From Cavia porcellus (taxonomy: Eukaryota; Chordata; Mammalia; Rodentia; Caviidae), in NCBI RefSeq assembly GCF_034190915.1, contig NW_026947506.1:9671501-9735500 (forward strand): 64,000 bases of DNA, read 5' to 3'. This document shows positions 23,001 to 34,246 of the stretch, piece after piece. The notes below the pieces were generated by a model. It was not told the DNA's origin and made no database searches. It was given only the letters and a program-made list of their open reading frames with translations. Within the stretch, counting starts at the first letter, position 1. Every line of letters starts with the position of its first letter. Both the position numbers and the translations under genes were made by a program.

Positions 23001-25255
23001 TCATCTCCAGGCAGCTCAGCTTTGCCATGCTCACCAGCAGTTCTTCTGTGAACATATACTCCCGTTGATTCTGCTCCTCTGCACTGATGCAAACTCTTAA
23101 ATGAACACTTGAGCTCTCCCAGAACTACCTTGGAGTTTGGTTTCCTATTTATTTTTTTTGTTTTATAATATTTGTAGATTGTGATAATTAAGAAAAAAGA
23201 CCGACGCCTTCCGCACTGTAGCCCTGGTTAAGGTTGACTATTATGTTTTACTGTAAAACTTTCAACAGTATATAAAACTTTATGGAACAAGAAATTTTAG
23301 TTGAGATAAGTACACCTATAACATTATTCATGTAAAATTAAAAGATTCAGTGGCATGCACAACATTCAAAATATATGTAAATATCGCCTCTATTTAGTTC
23401 CAAGCCATTTTTATCACCTCAAATGAGGCCACTTAACCTTCACTTAACCACAATCCCTCCATCAGAAGTTCCTGTCCTAGTTTATAAAAGAATGAAAACT
23501 ATTTTAGTTATGAATAAATTAAAGCCAATACTCAAAGAAAAAAAGCACAAAGTTGTTCAGAGTAGTAAAATCACAATAGTCAAAAATCGACATCACTCAA
23601 AGGTCACCATAAAGGAAGACTCTTGATCCTTGAGTGCTTTCTCCCCACTTCCCCCGTTACAACACCTTTTGTAGCCCAAAAGAAATAAACATAAGTATTC
23701 AAGCAAATACATAAACACAGAAGTACTGTTCACAGTATCAAAAGATGGAAACTGTTCAAAGGCCCATGGAAATATTTTGGATAAGCAAATTGTAGTATAT
23801 CTGAGGTAGATCAAATTGTGGCTGAAGTTGTGTTAATGACATAGAAACAATTGCTTTTAAATTACGTATTTCTTTAAAATTGTACTTTTTACCCTTTCAT
23901 TCTGAGGAAGGTGTCCAATCATAGTCATTAACATTTCAAACTTAAAGAACTCCAAATAGCAGTGACCATGCAGTTACTGCTCATTCTGAAAAAAAAAAAT
24001 CACTAGCAGAGGAATTATGCTAGAAAAACAAATACTTCAATACAAGGAAAAAGAAACAAACTTATACAATGTTTTATAGAAATCCTTAAACCCACTCAGC
24101 ACACACTAAAATACACATTGTTAGTTGAGTCTTCTATTCTTTAAATTATTTCCCATTTATGTCCCAACAATCACCCCAACACAGTCATTCATGTTTCCCA
24201 CACTTACAGAACAATGTTGTGAAACCAAATAACATAGATGCCTTCACCCACCCATGTCAAAAGGCATCTGTGCCAGAATTTTGTCTCCAGTCCCTCATTT
24301 CTTCTTGAAATCTTTAATACCGAAGTGACAGTTGCAAGTGCAATTAACTCTTCCTTTAGACAGATTACTACTTTCTATCGAGCATGTACACATTGTGTTT
24401 CTGTCAGTTAGTATCCAGACCATCATTTCAAGCCAGCCTGAAGGCCGTCTCTGGAAGGGATCACACCCAAACCTCTCACTCCACTGACGTAGAGACTCAC
24501 TCACAGATCCACTTGAAGAGACTTTACAGGCACAGTTAGCTTTCTTTTCATTTTGGATTTGATTTAGCTCAATTTCTTTAAATTTTCTGTAGCAGGGAAA
24601 CAATAATAAAAATTCAGTTTCTCCTTGTAAGTCTCATTCCTTTCCTATGGCCCTCCACCTTCATCTCTCTGGCTCTGCCCAGTATGGCAGACCAATGAAG
24701 CAACAGAGACTTTCAATTTAACCTACAGACAGCATACGCATCCTAAAAAGTAGAATTAGAATTGTAAACATATGTATTAATATATCAAATATGCAGCATT
24801 GAAAACAAGTATATTTCATCACTTTAAGGAATGCATTAAAGCCTCTATAATTAAACTAGCTGACACATTGCATCTGTCTTTGGAGCACTCTGCAATTCTC
24901 AGTGTGCATGAATGTCTTTCGCTGGTCCATGCATTTATCTCAGATACAGATTTTAATCATAGACTTTTGACTTTGGAAGACAACATATCGAACAAATATG
25001 TATATATTAGACTCTTCATTGCATATGTGGAATTTTATTTCTTTTGAATTGATGAAACAATACAAGAAGATATTTTCTTCACAATATGAAGAAAATTATT
25101 GGAGATTTCAGAGTGGATTATAGTAAGCTACTTTTCTAACATAACAGAAAAAAAAAACAGACATCATCACAAAGTATAGTAGATGACCCTAAAAATACAC
25201 AAGATTTGGTGTCTGTGGAAAGGAAGGTGCATTGCTCCATTAAATGTTTGTGATT
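23000..25255. other. OR 3' flank of copy B, no gene
   Basis: Homologous to 2.43-4.79 kb and 49.44-51.88 kb. It lacks the ID SINE of copy A and the L1 tail of copy C. I see no gene. Confidence 0.5.
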
Positions 25256-26215
25256 CTATTTCTGCAGCTTCACCCTGGACACAGTGTCCCTCAGTGCCTG
25301 GTGCACCTGCTTGTTACGCAGGGTGTATATGACAGGGTTTAGCAGCGGGGTCACCACAGTGTTCACCAAAGCAGCCTCTCGGTTGGTGTCCAGTCTGCTG
25401 GTTCGCTTTGGCTTCACATAAATGAATACACAGCTGCCATACATCAGCGAGAGGACAAGGAGGTGAGAGGAGCAGGTGGAGAAAGCTTTCTGCCGCTCCT
25501 TGGCTGAAGGGAGGTGCAGGATCGTGACCACTATGTTGCTATATGCGAAGACAGTCATAAAGAAAGATGTAAAAAGGATAAAGGAGGCAATATTGTAGAA
25601 CAACATTTCAATAGATCTGCTTTCAGGATAGGAGAGCCTTGCCAAGGGTCCCAAATCACAGAAGAAGTGAGGGATGACATTGGGGCCACAGAAGGTCACC
25701 TGGGACAGCTTTATGACCGGAATCACCGTAAGCAGAAATCCCAAAGAGAGACAGGCAGTGACCAGCAGGATGCACATTCTTGAATTCATGATGTTGAGGT
25801 AGTGCAGAGGCTTGCAGATGGCCAGATATCGATCCAGGGACATCATGCCCATCAGGAAAAAAGCAGTTGCACCCAGGAAAAGGACAGCAAATGCCTGTGT
25901 GAAGCAGGCAGCAAAAGAAATCATTTGTTTCCCTGACAGAAAGATGGTCAGCAGTTTAGGAATAACCGTGGTGACATAACCACATTCACAGAAGGAGAAA
26001 GCGCTGAGGAAGAAGTACATAGGGGTGTGGAGGCGGCGGTCAGCCCAGGTGATGGTGATGATGAGCGAGTTCCCCGTGACAGAGGCCAGGTAGGCCAGCA
26101 GGTGCAGCAGGAAGAGGACCTTGCCCAGGTGCTGGACTGCAGGGAAGCCCTCCAGGGTGAACTCCTGGACAGCTGTGCTGTTCCCCACCATCACTACCTT
26201 TTCCATTTCTTCCAT
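25256..26215 (-). CDS. Olfactory receptor OR-2 (class II, family 6-like)
   Basis: Intact 7-TM odorant receptor of 319 residues from the first ATG, or 311 from the third in-frame ATG (MVGNST), which gives a more typical OR N-terminus. All three ATGs have acceptable Kozak contexts. Motifs: NST glycosylation site, GNSLIIT in TM1, LHTPMYFFLSAFSFCECG, MSLDRYLAICKPLHY, FCGPNVIPHFFCDLG, KAFSTCSSHLLVLSL and TPLLNPVIYTLRN. From TVQEF-type residues onward it is a clear paralogue of OR-1 and OR-3, but the first dozen codons and all of the upstream flank are different because the duplicon ends there. Bases 26,011-26,176 are almost identical to OR-1, although neighbouring parts differ strongly. Confidence 0.92.
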   Translation of the reverse strand: MEEMEKVVMVGNSTAVQEFTLEGFPAVQHLGKVLFLLHLLAYLASVTGNSLIITITWADRRLHTPMYFFLSAFSFCECGYVTTVIPKLLTIFLSGKQMISFAACFTQAFAVLFLGATAFFLMGMMSLDRYLAICKPLHYLNIMNSRMCILLVTACLSLGFLLTVIPVIKLSQVTFCGPNVIPHFFCDLGPLARLSYPESRSIEMLFYNIASFILFTSFFMTVFAYSNIVVTILHLPSAKERQKAFSTCSSHLLVLSLMYGSCVFIYVKPKRTSRLDTNREAALVNTVVTPLLNPVIYTLRNKQVHQALRDTVSRVKLQK

Positions 26216-26478
26216 CCTTTGTCACTGCACTTTATGGGAGGTTCCTGCCTAAAGAATACAGAACATTATTTTATTAAACATGTAAAATATCCTCAGCAGT
26301 GGATTTGGGTTTGTCTACTAGTCTTCCACACTTTTGTGTCATAAATTAGAACTGTTCATGTAGTTAATATAATTGAAACATTATTGGTTATTTTCATGTA
26401 GAGTATATTCCCAAGTAATAAAAGGTTTTTTAGTTATTAAGACAGGAAAGGTATAACTCCATTAAAGAAACTGTAGCA
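26216..26478. other. Unique 5' flank of OR-2
   Basis: Does not match the upstream flanks of OR-1, OR-3 or the pseudogene. Apart from the candidate acceptor, no feature is recognised. Confidence 0.4.
26249..26264 (-). other. Candidate splice acceptor upstream of OR-2
   Basis: On the minus strand the sequence GTTCTGTATTCTTTAG, a short pyrimidine-rich tract ending in AG, lies about 35 bases before the first ATG. OR coding exons are commonly spliced to a 5' noncoding exon, so this is a plausible acceptor. No donor or exon 1 was identified. Confidence 0.35.
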
Positions 26479-26560
26479 CGGGTTACAGCGGGGTAGTTGA
26501 GTACTTATCTAGCATGTATTGCCACATAATGCAATCTTAACACCACACACACATGCACAC
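26478..26560 (+). mobile_element. Degenerate tRNA-derived SINE remnant
   Basis: The stretch GGGGTAGTTGAGTACTTATC then TAGCATGTATTGCC and an end CACCACACACACA resembles an old ID-type SINE with its typical CACCACACACA tail. The polymerase III boxes are too decayed for certainty. A CA-rich tract follows to about 26,610. Confidence 0.4.
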
Positions 26561-26609
26561 ATAGAAATATGAACACACATGCATGCTCACCCATATGAAC
26601 ACACACGCT

Positions 26610-28290
26610 ATGGTATGGATTACTGTCATATCTCCAAACATTGTATTATTATATCCTAAGTGTTCTTTTTCATGTTTTGGACTAAAAATGGATAGGTAGG
26701 ACTATTTTCTATAGTTGTCACCCAGCAGCAATGAATTGTAGTAGTCACAAATCAGCTCTAATAGGCTTGTTAGAGAATCATCCCAGATCATTTTGACATA
26801 TAGCCTGATGTAGGTCAGTGTGAGAGATGTGTTTGCTCCTATTACGTGGTCCGTCCAGAGAGGTATTCTGTCTTCAGAACTTTCAGCTCATAAGTTAAAG
26901 GATGCTTGACATTAAGCAGTAAAATGGACTGTATGCCTTACCCCCCATCATGATTTTCTGATTCATTCTGACACCCTATATTGTTTACCTGAGCAGAAAA
27001 AATGTTCTCTTCCTGCCCTTACATCCTCGAATTATCTTATATGAGACTTACCATTTTGGACAACTGGTGTTCATCTCAGATCTCTGACTCTGCTGTCTCA
27101 CTGAGCCAAGGAAAATGCTCCTGATTTTTTTGTTGAGAGATGAGCTCAGGGTATGTCAAGTATTTCAGATCACAACCAATGAATGTTCAAGGCAAGATGT
27201 TCTAGTCACACCAGGGGTGAATGGAGAGGTAATGGGGTTACTCCGGGACCACAACTCATGCACTGTCAGTTCAAGGTGCCCAGAGCTCTAGTCCCTGCCC
27301 CTTCACACTTCCATTAACTGCAATGCATAATGCTATATGCAGCTGACATGTAAGTAAGTAAACACTTACATTGGAGATGTCCTTAAATTATCTGAGTGCA
27401 AATTTTAATATGTGCATCTCTTTGCAAGTTTATCTTCTTCAGTGAATGCCTTTCCTATGTCTGGAAAAAGCCAAAGAGACACTGCAGTGAAATCTGACCT
27501 GTTGAAATTTTGGAAAAGAAACATTGCACAAACCTCCTTGGTTGTCCAGAGAACTTGGGAGTGGGCTCACTTGGAATCCTGAGCAGCTGTCCTGCCCTCC
27601 TTGCGTCCCCAGGTTCTGATCCTGTTCCTGTTCCAGTAAGGGATGACTTGCTGGGAGCAACTCCAATACAAAACAATGGACGATGATTCCTCTCTCCAAC
27701 TAGCCCATTATTTACCCATTGTTTTTCTAAAACGTAGTCCAGGTCACTGTACTGGGCTACCGTCCAGGTGGGATGATAGCACGCCAACAGCAATAGAATG
27801 GAGGTGGTAGAAATTTACTTGTCTTATGTTTCCCGTTCAACTGTCTCTTGATACCAATCCAGAACCATCTGGGCCAGGGGACAGCACCAAGGACAGCATT
27901 ATGAAGATGTAATAAAACCACTGAGATAACATTGTCCCTCTAGATCACTAGTGACTGCTAATTCAGCACTGTCAGAAACAGAAAATGATTCCTAGTGATA
28001 ATAACAATAAATGTATTATTGGGATCATAGTTACTCATTTATTTTATGTGAAAATGAAAATAAAATAATTTTAAAAAAGAAATAATCTGAATTTTTAAGT
28101 GTCTGAATCATTCCCATGAAATTCTTTAAAAATGGAATACATAGAATCACCTCAGCGTTTGTGCTGTGCATGGTGTAGCTTAGGGGAATTTGAGAGGTCT
28201 GATCGGGACTGGGCAGACACTGAGAGCATGAGGAGGACCTCAGCCTCACCCTGCCTGAACAATGTCAGCACATTCAAGGAAACATAAGGC
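26610..28290. other. Unassigned, apparently single-copy region
   Basis: Not matched to the other duplicon copies by eye. Open frames of up to 112 codons overlap on the minus strand at 27.44-27.79 kb in two frames, but I recognise no domain in either. It may hold an LTR or another old element. Confidence 0.3.
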
Positions 28291-29795
28291 TTCAGTAAGA
28301 GCTGAGTTTTCAAAACATAGTGCCCAAATGTCCATTTTCAGTTTAAAATTACTCATCACACAAAGAATTACAGTCATCTCCATTTGAGTTTTACTTTTTT
28401 TATTTTAAAATGAGGAAAGAAGAAAGGGTAAAATGATACAACATTTTAAAACAGAGCATAAGTGGATTAAGAATGATTAATCAATTACATATATTGAAAA
28501 AATGTTCAAACAAACAAAGCACAAACCATTCTTTATTCCTGCACTGCCAGAAATTAATAGCATAATTATCCATACATTGTAGAAAGAGATTATGTATTGT
28601 GCTCCTGTTGTGTACTATATACTTAATATACATATACTACTGTGCTACATATTATCATATAGTATATATCATGTATTGTATAGTATATATTCTTTATGTA
28701 TTACATTCCATATATACTATGTATACTACATATATGATATATAATATTGTATATATCATATTTAATATAGCATATATTCTAGTTTATATTATATACAGTA
28801 TAGTATATATGTAATAATAATATATGCTATATAAAATATATATACTCTATAGTATATATGTAGTATAATAGTTTATGTATACTATATATTGTATTCATAG
28901 TATACTATATATTATGTAGTACACTATGTTATATAATATAGTATATAGATGTAGATACAGACATAACAGGGACACAGATACAAACGTATTTATGTATTAC
29001 ATGTGGTATTTTCCACTGTTTCTTTTTTTATTTCCCACATTACAGTTGTTCCTTCCATTTTTAGCCATTTTCTATCCTTTCCCTTTCACAATATCTGTTG
29101 TACATTTTGGATCCCACTAACTCTTTTAGTTTTTTTTTTTATCCTAGGGAGACAACACAATAGGTTCACCTACTTCAAGAGTCCAACTCATTTCACTCAT
29201 GAACATGAATTCAAGTTGTGCTCATTCACCTACAAGAGCCTCAAGATGATTCTTCTTCACTACTCAGTAGATTTCCATTCTATAAAAGTACAATAAAATT
29301 CTTATCCATTCTGCAGTTGATGGGAAATCTACCCCTGTGTTATCAGGTACCCTGTTGAGTGGAGCATTGTTTTCTTTCCTTTGGATTTAGGTCTATCAAT
29401 TTTCTTTTGAATTAAATGTGTTTCTTGTCCACAGCATATTGATGCATCTTATTTCTTTAACGATTCTCCCTGTGTTTCTTTTTATTGTTGAATTCAGCCC
29501 ATCTACATTAATGCATCAGCTTGTCTCTGCAATTCTATTTTCCTGATATTGGCCCCTCCCCTTTTCTCTCTATTCAATTGCTATTCCCCTGTGTTTCTGT
29601 TCCTGGAATCATGGTTATCTATCTCCTTCTCTCTCTAGAATATCCTTTAGTACTCTTAACATGATTGGTTTGATAGAGATGAATTCCTTCAGTTGTTCTT
29701 TCTGATGGAAGTATCTTATTTCTCTATTAATTTTGAAAGATAGTTTTGTAGAGTACATCAGAGTACCAGTTTGGAAGTGGTTTTTCTTCAGGCCT
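28290..29795 (-). mobile_element. Diverged L1 with ORF2 middle missing, antisense
   Basis: The left part (28.3-28.6 kb) resembles the L1 3'UTR end, 29.16-29.32 kb the ORF2 C-terminus, 29.35-29.5 kb the endonuclease N-terminal region, and 29.62-29.79 kb the ORF1 C-terminus, all antisense. The RT region is absent. The right end abuts the inverted duplicon. An AT-rich tract lies inside. Confidence 0.6.
28595..28960. repeat. TA-rich degenerate tract
   Basis: About 360 bases almost wholly of ATATAT/TATACTA-type words with many interruptions (TATAGTATAT recurs). It lies inside the L1 remnant. The open frames across it are low-complexity. Confidence 0.85.
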
Positions 29796-29799
29796 TGAA

Positions 29800-30135
29800 A
29801 TACTATTCCACTATGTTCTGGAACATGAGAAGGACAGAAAGTCACTTAAAGAAAGAAATTCCTGAACTTTCTCAATGTGAAGAAACATGTAAATATCCAG
29901 ATAGAGAAAAGTCCAACATGTTTCAAAACATTAAATCAAAACAAGACTATGTTAAGACATAATTAAATTAATAGAATTCAAAGATGAGTTAGATCCTTAA
30001 CCAGGAAGAGAAAAGAAATATGTCACATACAAGGGTTACAAATGAGGCTACTATCAGATTTCTCAGCAGAACCTTCCAAATCAGGAGAAAGTGGGATGGT
30101 GTTTTCAAAATGCTACTGGAATAAAGATCACTGCC
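29800..30135 (+). mobile_element. Old L1 ORF1 fragment (inverted copy)
   Basis: Inverted counterpart of 21,050-21,430. The frame 29,771-29,962 reads WNMRRTESHLKKEIPEL, against WNMRGTEIHLKKEIPEI in copy B. It marks the inner end of the inverted duplicon. Confidence 0.5.
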
Positions 30136-30147
30136 TATCATGAAAAG

Positions 30148-30305
30148 TTTAAGGCTAGGAATAGTCATCCAGGTCCATAATCCCACAGTTATACAGACTG
30201 TGATGAAATAGAAGACAGAAATCATGAGTTTCAGACAAGCTTGGTCTCTAGAGAAAGATGTTTTCTCAAAAGCAAACAAGTAAGTAAGCAAGCAACAAAC
30301 AAAGT
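30148..30305 (+). mobile_element. B1-like SINE
   Basis: Starts with AGGCTAGGAATAGTCATCC and has CCATAATCCCACAG, ATCATGAGTTTCAGACAAGC and TTTTCTCAAAAGCAAAC, matching the order of blocks in a B1/Alu monomer and its A-rich tail. It is the inverted counterpart of 20,905-21,043. Confidence 0.75.
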
Positions 30306-30640
30306 TATTTGGTTGGCTGTCCCTCAGCAATGGAGGTGAGATAACACAACCTGAGGTAATTCAGAACCAGTAGAATTAACTACCTTATAAGAACTGCTGA
30401 AGGAAGTTCTTCTGTCTGGGAGAAAAGAATACTAATTAGAAATAGGAAAATGTAAGAGAATGAACTTCTTGGTGCACAGTCAATTTACAATACTATCATA
30501 CGGTAATCACAGTGTTTACATTATCATATCTTTAATATAAAGTTAAAATATGAATTATGAAAGGTAACAAATTCTATAATATGATAAGCTGCAAACTATA
30601 AAAATGATGAAAATCGTAATATAAAATGTGGCAGGGATGG
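30305..30640. other. Inverted duplicon flank, no gene
   Basis: Reverse complement of about 1,140-1,480, 20,560-20,860 and 48,140-48,470. No open frame of interest. Confidence 0.6.
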
Positions 30641-31202
30641 AGTAAAAGTTTTCAACTTTCTCATGTGATCAAAATTGTCTCAAGTTGTATCAATTAACCT
30701 ATGATAGTCTCAAGGTTATGTTTATTTATGGCTTAGTAGTACTCTATTACATAAAAAAATGTGTTTATCCATCTCATGCTCAATGAGCATTTGAGTTGTT
30801 TCCAAGCTTTAGATAATTAAAAATTGTTGTGCTCTAAATATGGCTGCAAATATGGCACTGTGGTGCAATATTTTTAAATCTTCTGGGAAGATATGCAGGA
30901 GAGTAATAACTGGGTTGATGGTGCCTCCAATCCTAGTTTTTTGTTTTTTGGCAGAAGTGGCACACAAGTCGGTGAAGCCACAGGCTTTGCACCAGGCATG
31001 AAGAAGGATTCCTTCTCTCCCATAGTCTCCCAGGCATTTGTTCTTGGTAGATATCTTGATTATAGCCACTCTTTCTTGAGTGAGATGAAATCTCTTTTTG
31101 TTTTAATTCACATTTTTGGAATGATTAATGATGTTGAACATTTTTTCATATTTTTATTTATCATTTTGTATTTCTTCATCTGAGAACTGTGTATGCATTT
31201 CA
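30640..31202 (-). mobile_element. Old L1 ORF2 3' fragment, part 1 (split by the younger L1)
   Basis: Inverted counterpart of the ORF2 remnant at 265-1,130. It is interrupted at 31,203 by the younger L1 and resumes at 35,884. Confidence 0.75.
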
Positions 31203-31599
31203 TGTTTCCGAGTGTTTTTTTTTTATTTAAGAGGAAAAAGAGAAAAACACAAAACAAACCAAAGCGGCATAAGGGTACACGCAATACAGAACTACAAAAC
31301 AAAACAAAACAAAAAAACATAACAGTAAGAAATTACCTGATAGTAGATTACACACTATCTTCTTGAAAATAGTTCCTCAAATCACAGTATCAAAGAACAC
31401 AAGGTGGACATTCAAACAGGGAGACTGCAAACAGCTGTGTTCAATGTTCCAAAAACATTGATAAAGTCAGCTATTTAACACCTCCAAACACACTTGCTGT
31501 TATATCCGTTAGAGCTCTTTTTCTTTTTTTTTTCTTCCCTCTCTTTTTTACAACAAAATTTACACATCTTGGATTTTATTACTCCTTAGTGCTTATTAC

Positions 31600-32310
31600 T
31601 TTCTTTGGGGGGGGGAAGAATACAGTCAAATATGGCAAAACAAAGCTGTCAGTCAAGGATAGACATAGCACATGGTATAGAACAGAGTACAAGTTTATCA
31701 ACAATGGTTATCAACGTTGTCCCTTGTTTCCTTAAAAAGAATTGTCTGTCTTATTAGATATTATAAAGTTGGACAAAACAGTAGAGAACAAGACCAATAA
31801 AACTTAGGCATTGTAAACATTACAGGACTTCCAAAGAAGACAATAGTCAAACCAGAATGGGTATCTTAGTGAATCTTATTGTCTTCAAAGTAGTTGCCTA
31901 TGTCTTCAAACTTGATACTATCATATAGAATGGAACAGAGTCTAATCAGTCAAAACAAGATCGTGGGAGTACTACAGGACTTCAAAACAAGTTAATAGGA
32001 AATCGAAAAGAGTTACTATTTATATATCCTAATTTTTTTGAATTTTTTCTTTAATTAAGACAAACATAAGAAATGACTAAATAATTTTTTTTGAAACAAT
32101 AAGGGGGAGATTGAGATAAAACAGGACATAACAATATAACAATAGAGGTCACAGCATGACTGTTTCAACAACCTAGTACTTCACCACCTTATAACCTGAC
32201 TTAATAGTAGTTACCATAGTGTCTTTTTCCTTGAAATATTTGGATAAAACTTCATATACTCTAGCTTCAAATATTTTCATATCAAGAAGCCCAGAATAAA
32301 GCCTTTCTAA
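31600..32310 (-). repeat. Degenerate tandem repeats of about 155 bp in the young L1 3'UTR
   Basis: Related blocks near 31,701, 31,855, 32,010 and 32,203, equivalent to those at 9.6-10.4 kb. A G-run (GGGGGGGGG) stands at 31,607-31,616. Confidence 0.6.
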
Positions 32311-32435
32311 TTAATGAGTGAAAACTTTATAAGGCTTCAAGGCCACCTAATGGGGAATCATGATTACCACATATTTTTATATATTTGAATCATTATTTAC
32401 ATTAGGGAAACTATTCGGTATTCACACATGCGAGA

Positions 32436-34246
32436 TTAATTTATTTCACTAATGAGTATGGTCTCAAGCTGCGCCCATTTATTGACAAATATCTCAATGT
32501 GATCCTTCTTTATAGCTGAATAATACTCCATTGTATAGAAATACCACAACTTTTTTATCCATTCCTCAGTTGATGGGCACTTGGGTTGTTTCCAAGATCT
32601 GGCGATTACAAATTGTGCTGCTATAAACATATGTGCACATATATCACTGTGGTATGATGCTTTCAGTTCTTCTGGGAATATGCCTAGAAGTGGAATAGCT
32701 GGAATAAATGGGATTTCCAGTCCCAACTTTTTGAGAAATCTCCAGACAGATCTCCACAAAGGCTGTACCAGTCTACACTCCCACCAGCAGTGCAGGAGAG
32801 TTCCTTTTTCCCCACAGCCTCTCCAGCATTTGTTGTCGGTTTTCTTGATCCTGGCCATTCTTTCAGGAGTGAGATGGTATCTCAGTGTGGTTTTAATTTG
32901 CATTTCTCTAATGACCAATGATGATGAGCATTTTTTCATGTATTTATTTGCCATTTGCATTTCTTCATCTGAGAATTGCGTATTCATCCAACATTTTTGG
33001 ATTGGATCTTTGAATTTCGGAGGTCTGAGTTTCTTTAATTCTTTATATGTTTTAGACAAGAGTCCCTTGTCTGAGAGAGAGTTCACTAAAATCTTTTCCC
33101 AGTTTGTGGGTTTTCTTTTCACTATGCTGGAGATTTCTTTTGACATGCAGAAACTTTTTAATAAGAAATGGTCCCAGTTATTGATTCTGGGAAGTATTTC
33201 CCGTGCGGTTTGAGTCCTGTTCATGAATTCTTTACCTACTCCTATGTCTCCAAGGTTTCTACCTATTTTGTCTTCCAATAGATTTAGTGTTTCTGTTTTA
33301 ATATTCAGATCTTTGACCCATTTAGATTTTAATTTAGTACATGGTGATAGACATGGGTCTAGCTTTAGTTTTCGGCAAATGGAGAGCCAGTTTTTCCAGC
33401 ACCATTTATTAAAGAGACTGTCGTTCTTCCAGTGAACCTGCTTGGCTCCTTTATCAAAGATAAGGTGGTTGAGTGTGTTCGTAGTTGTGGTTGTATCTTC
33501 TAATCTATTCCACTGATCTTCGGCTCTGTTTTGATTCCAATACCATGTTGATTTTACTATTGTTGCTTTGTAGTATAACTTCAAGTCAGGGATTGTGATG
33601 CCTCCTGCTTTGTCTTTGCTGCTTAGAATTGCCTTTGCGATTCTAGGTCTCTTCTGGTTCCAGATGAAATTTAGGAGTGATTTCTCTAGATCTATAAGGT
33701 ATGTTGATGGAGTTTCTATTGGGATTGCATTGAATCTGTATAAGAGTTTTGGGAGAATGGCCATCTTCACAATGTTTGTTCTTCCTATCCATGAGCAAGG
33801 GATGTCTTTCCATTTTCTGAGATCATCTTCAATTTCCTTTTTCAGTGTATTATAATTTTCACTGTATAAGTCTTTCACTTCTTTCGTAAGAGTAATTCCT
33901 AAATATTTCATTTTTTTGCTTGCTAATGTGAATAGTCCAGTTTCTCTTATTTCCCTCTCTGTAATTTTGTTGTTCGTGTATAGGAATGCTATTGATTTCT
34001 GAGTATTGATTTTGTATCCAGCCACATTACTGAATTTATTTATTGTATCTAAGAGTATTTCAATGGAGTTTAGGGGGTCTTCTATGTAGAGTATCATGTC
34101 ATCTGCAAACAATGATAATTTAACTTCTTCTTTTCCTATCTTTACCCCTTTTATTTCTCTATCTTGCCTAATTGCTCTGGCTAGTACTTCCAGTACTATA
34201 TTAAATAGGAGTGGTGATAAAGGACATCCTTGTCTTGTACCCGATT
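32436..34246 (-). pseudogene. L1 ORF2 C-terminal part (RT catalytic motif to stop)
   Basis: An open frame of 558 codons from the RT active-site motif (FADDM) to the ORF2 stop (32,436-34,112), extending upstream without a break to about 34,246. Visible are the RT thumb and connection region, and a cysteine motif of the C-terminal domain ([18 protein letters not shown], a CX3CX7HX4C pattern). It is only part of ORF2, cut off by the inversion, and cannot make a full protein. The unbroken frame suggests a fairly recent insertion. Confidence 0.9.

Larger units (their letters stand above)
18935..26177. repeat. OR duplicon copy B
   Basis: Direct copy of the block. Its left end, near 18,935, matches the sequence at about 46,640 in copy C. 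Its right end is sharp: homology to the other copies stops in the N-terminal codons of OR-2 near 26,177, and the 5' flank of OR-2 is unrelated to those of OR-1 and OR-3. It keeps about 1 kb (roughly 20.85-21.9 kb, L1 ORF1 and B1) that copies A and C have lost. Confidence 0.7.

Noticed and set aside
27439..27793. A possible retroviral or host exon at 27.4-27.8 kb
   Set aside because: Two overlapping frames are open, but no motif of any known family was recognised, so it is left unassigned.
28599..28814. Tyrosine- and isoleucine-rich open frame at 28.6 kb
   Set aside because: It is produced by TA-rich low-complexity DNA and is not a protein gene.
32581..33213. A 210-codon plus-strand open frame as a host gene
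   Set aside because: It lies antisense to the unbroken L1 ORF2 C-terminal frame and is a shadow of it.
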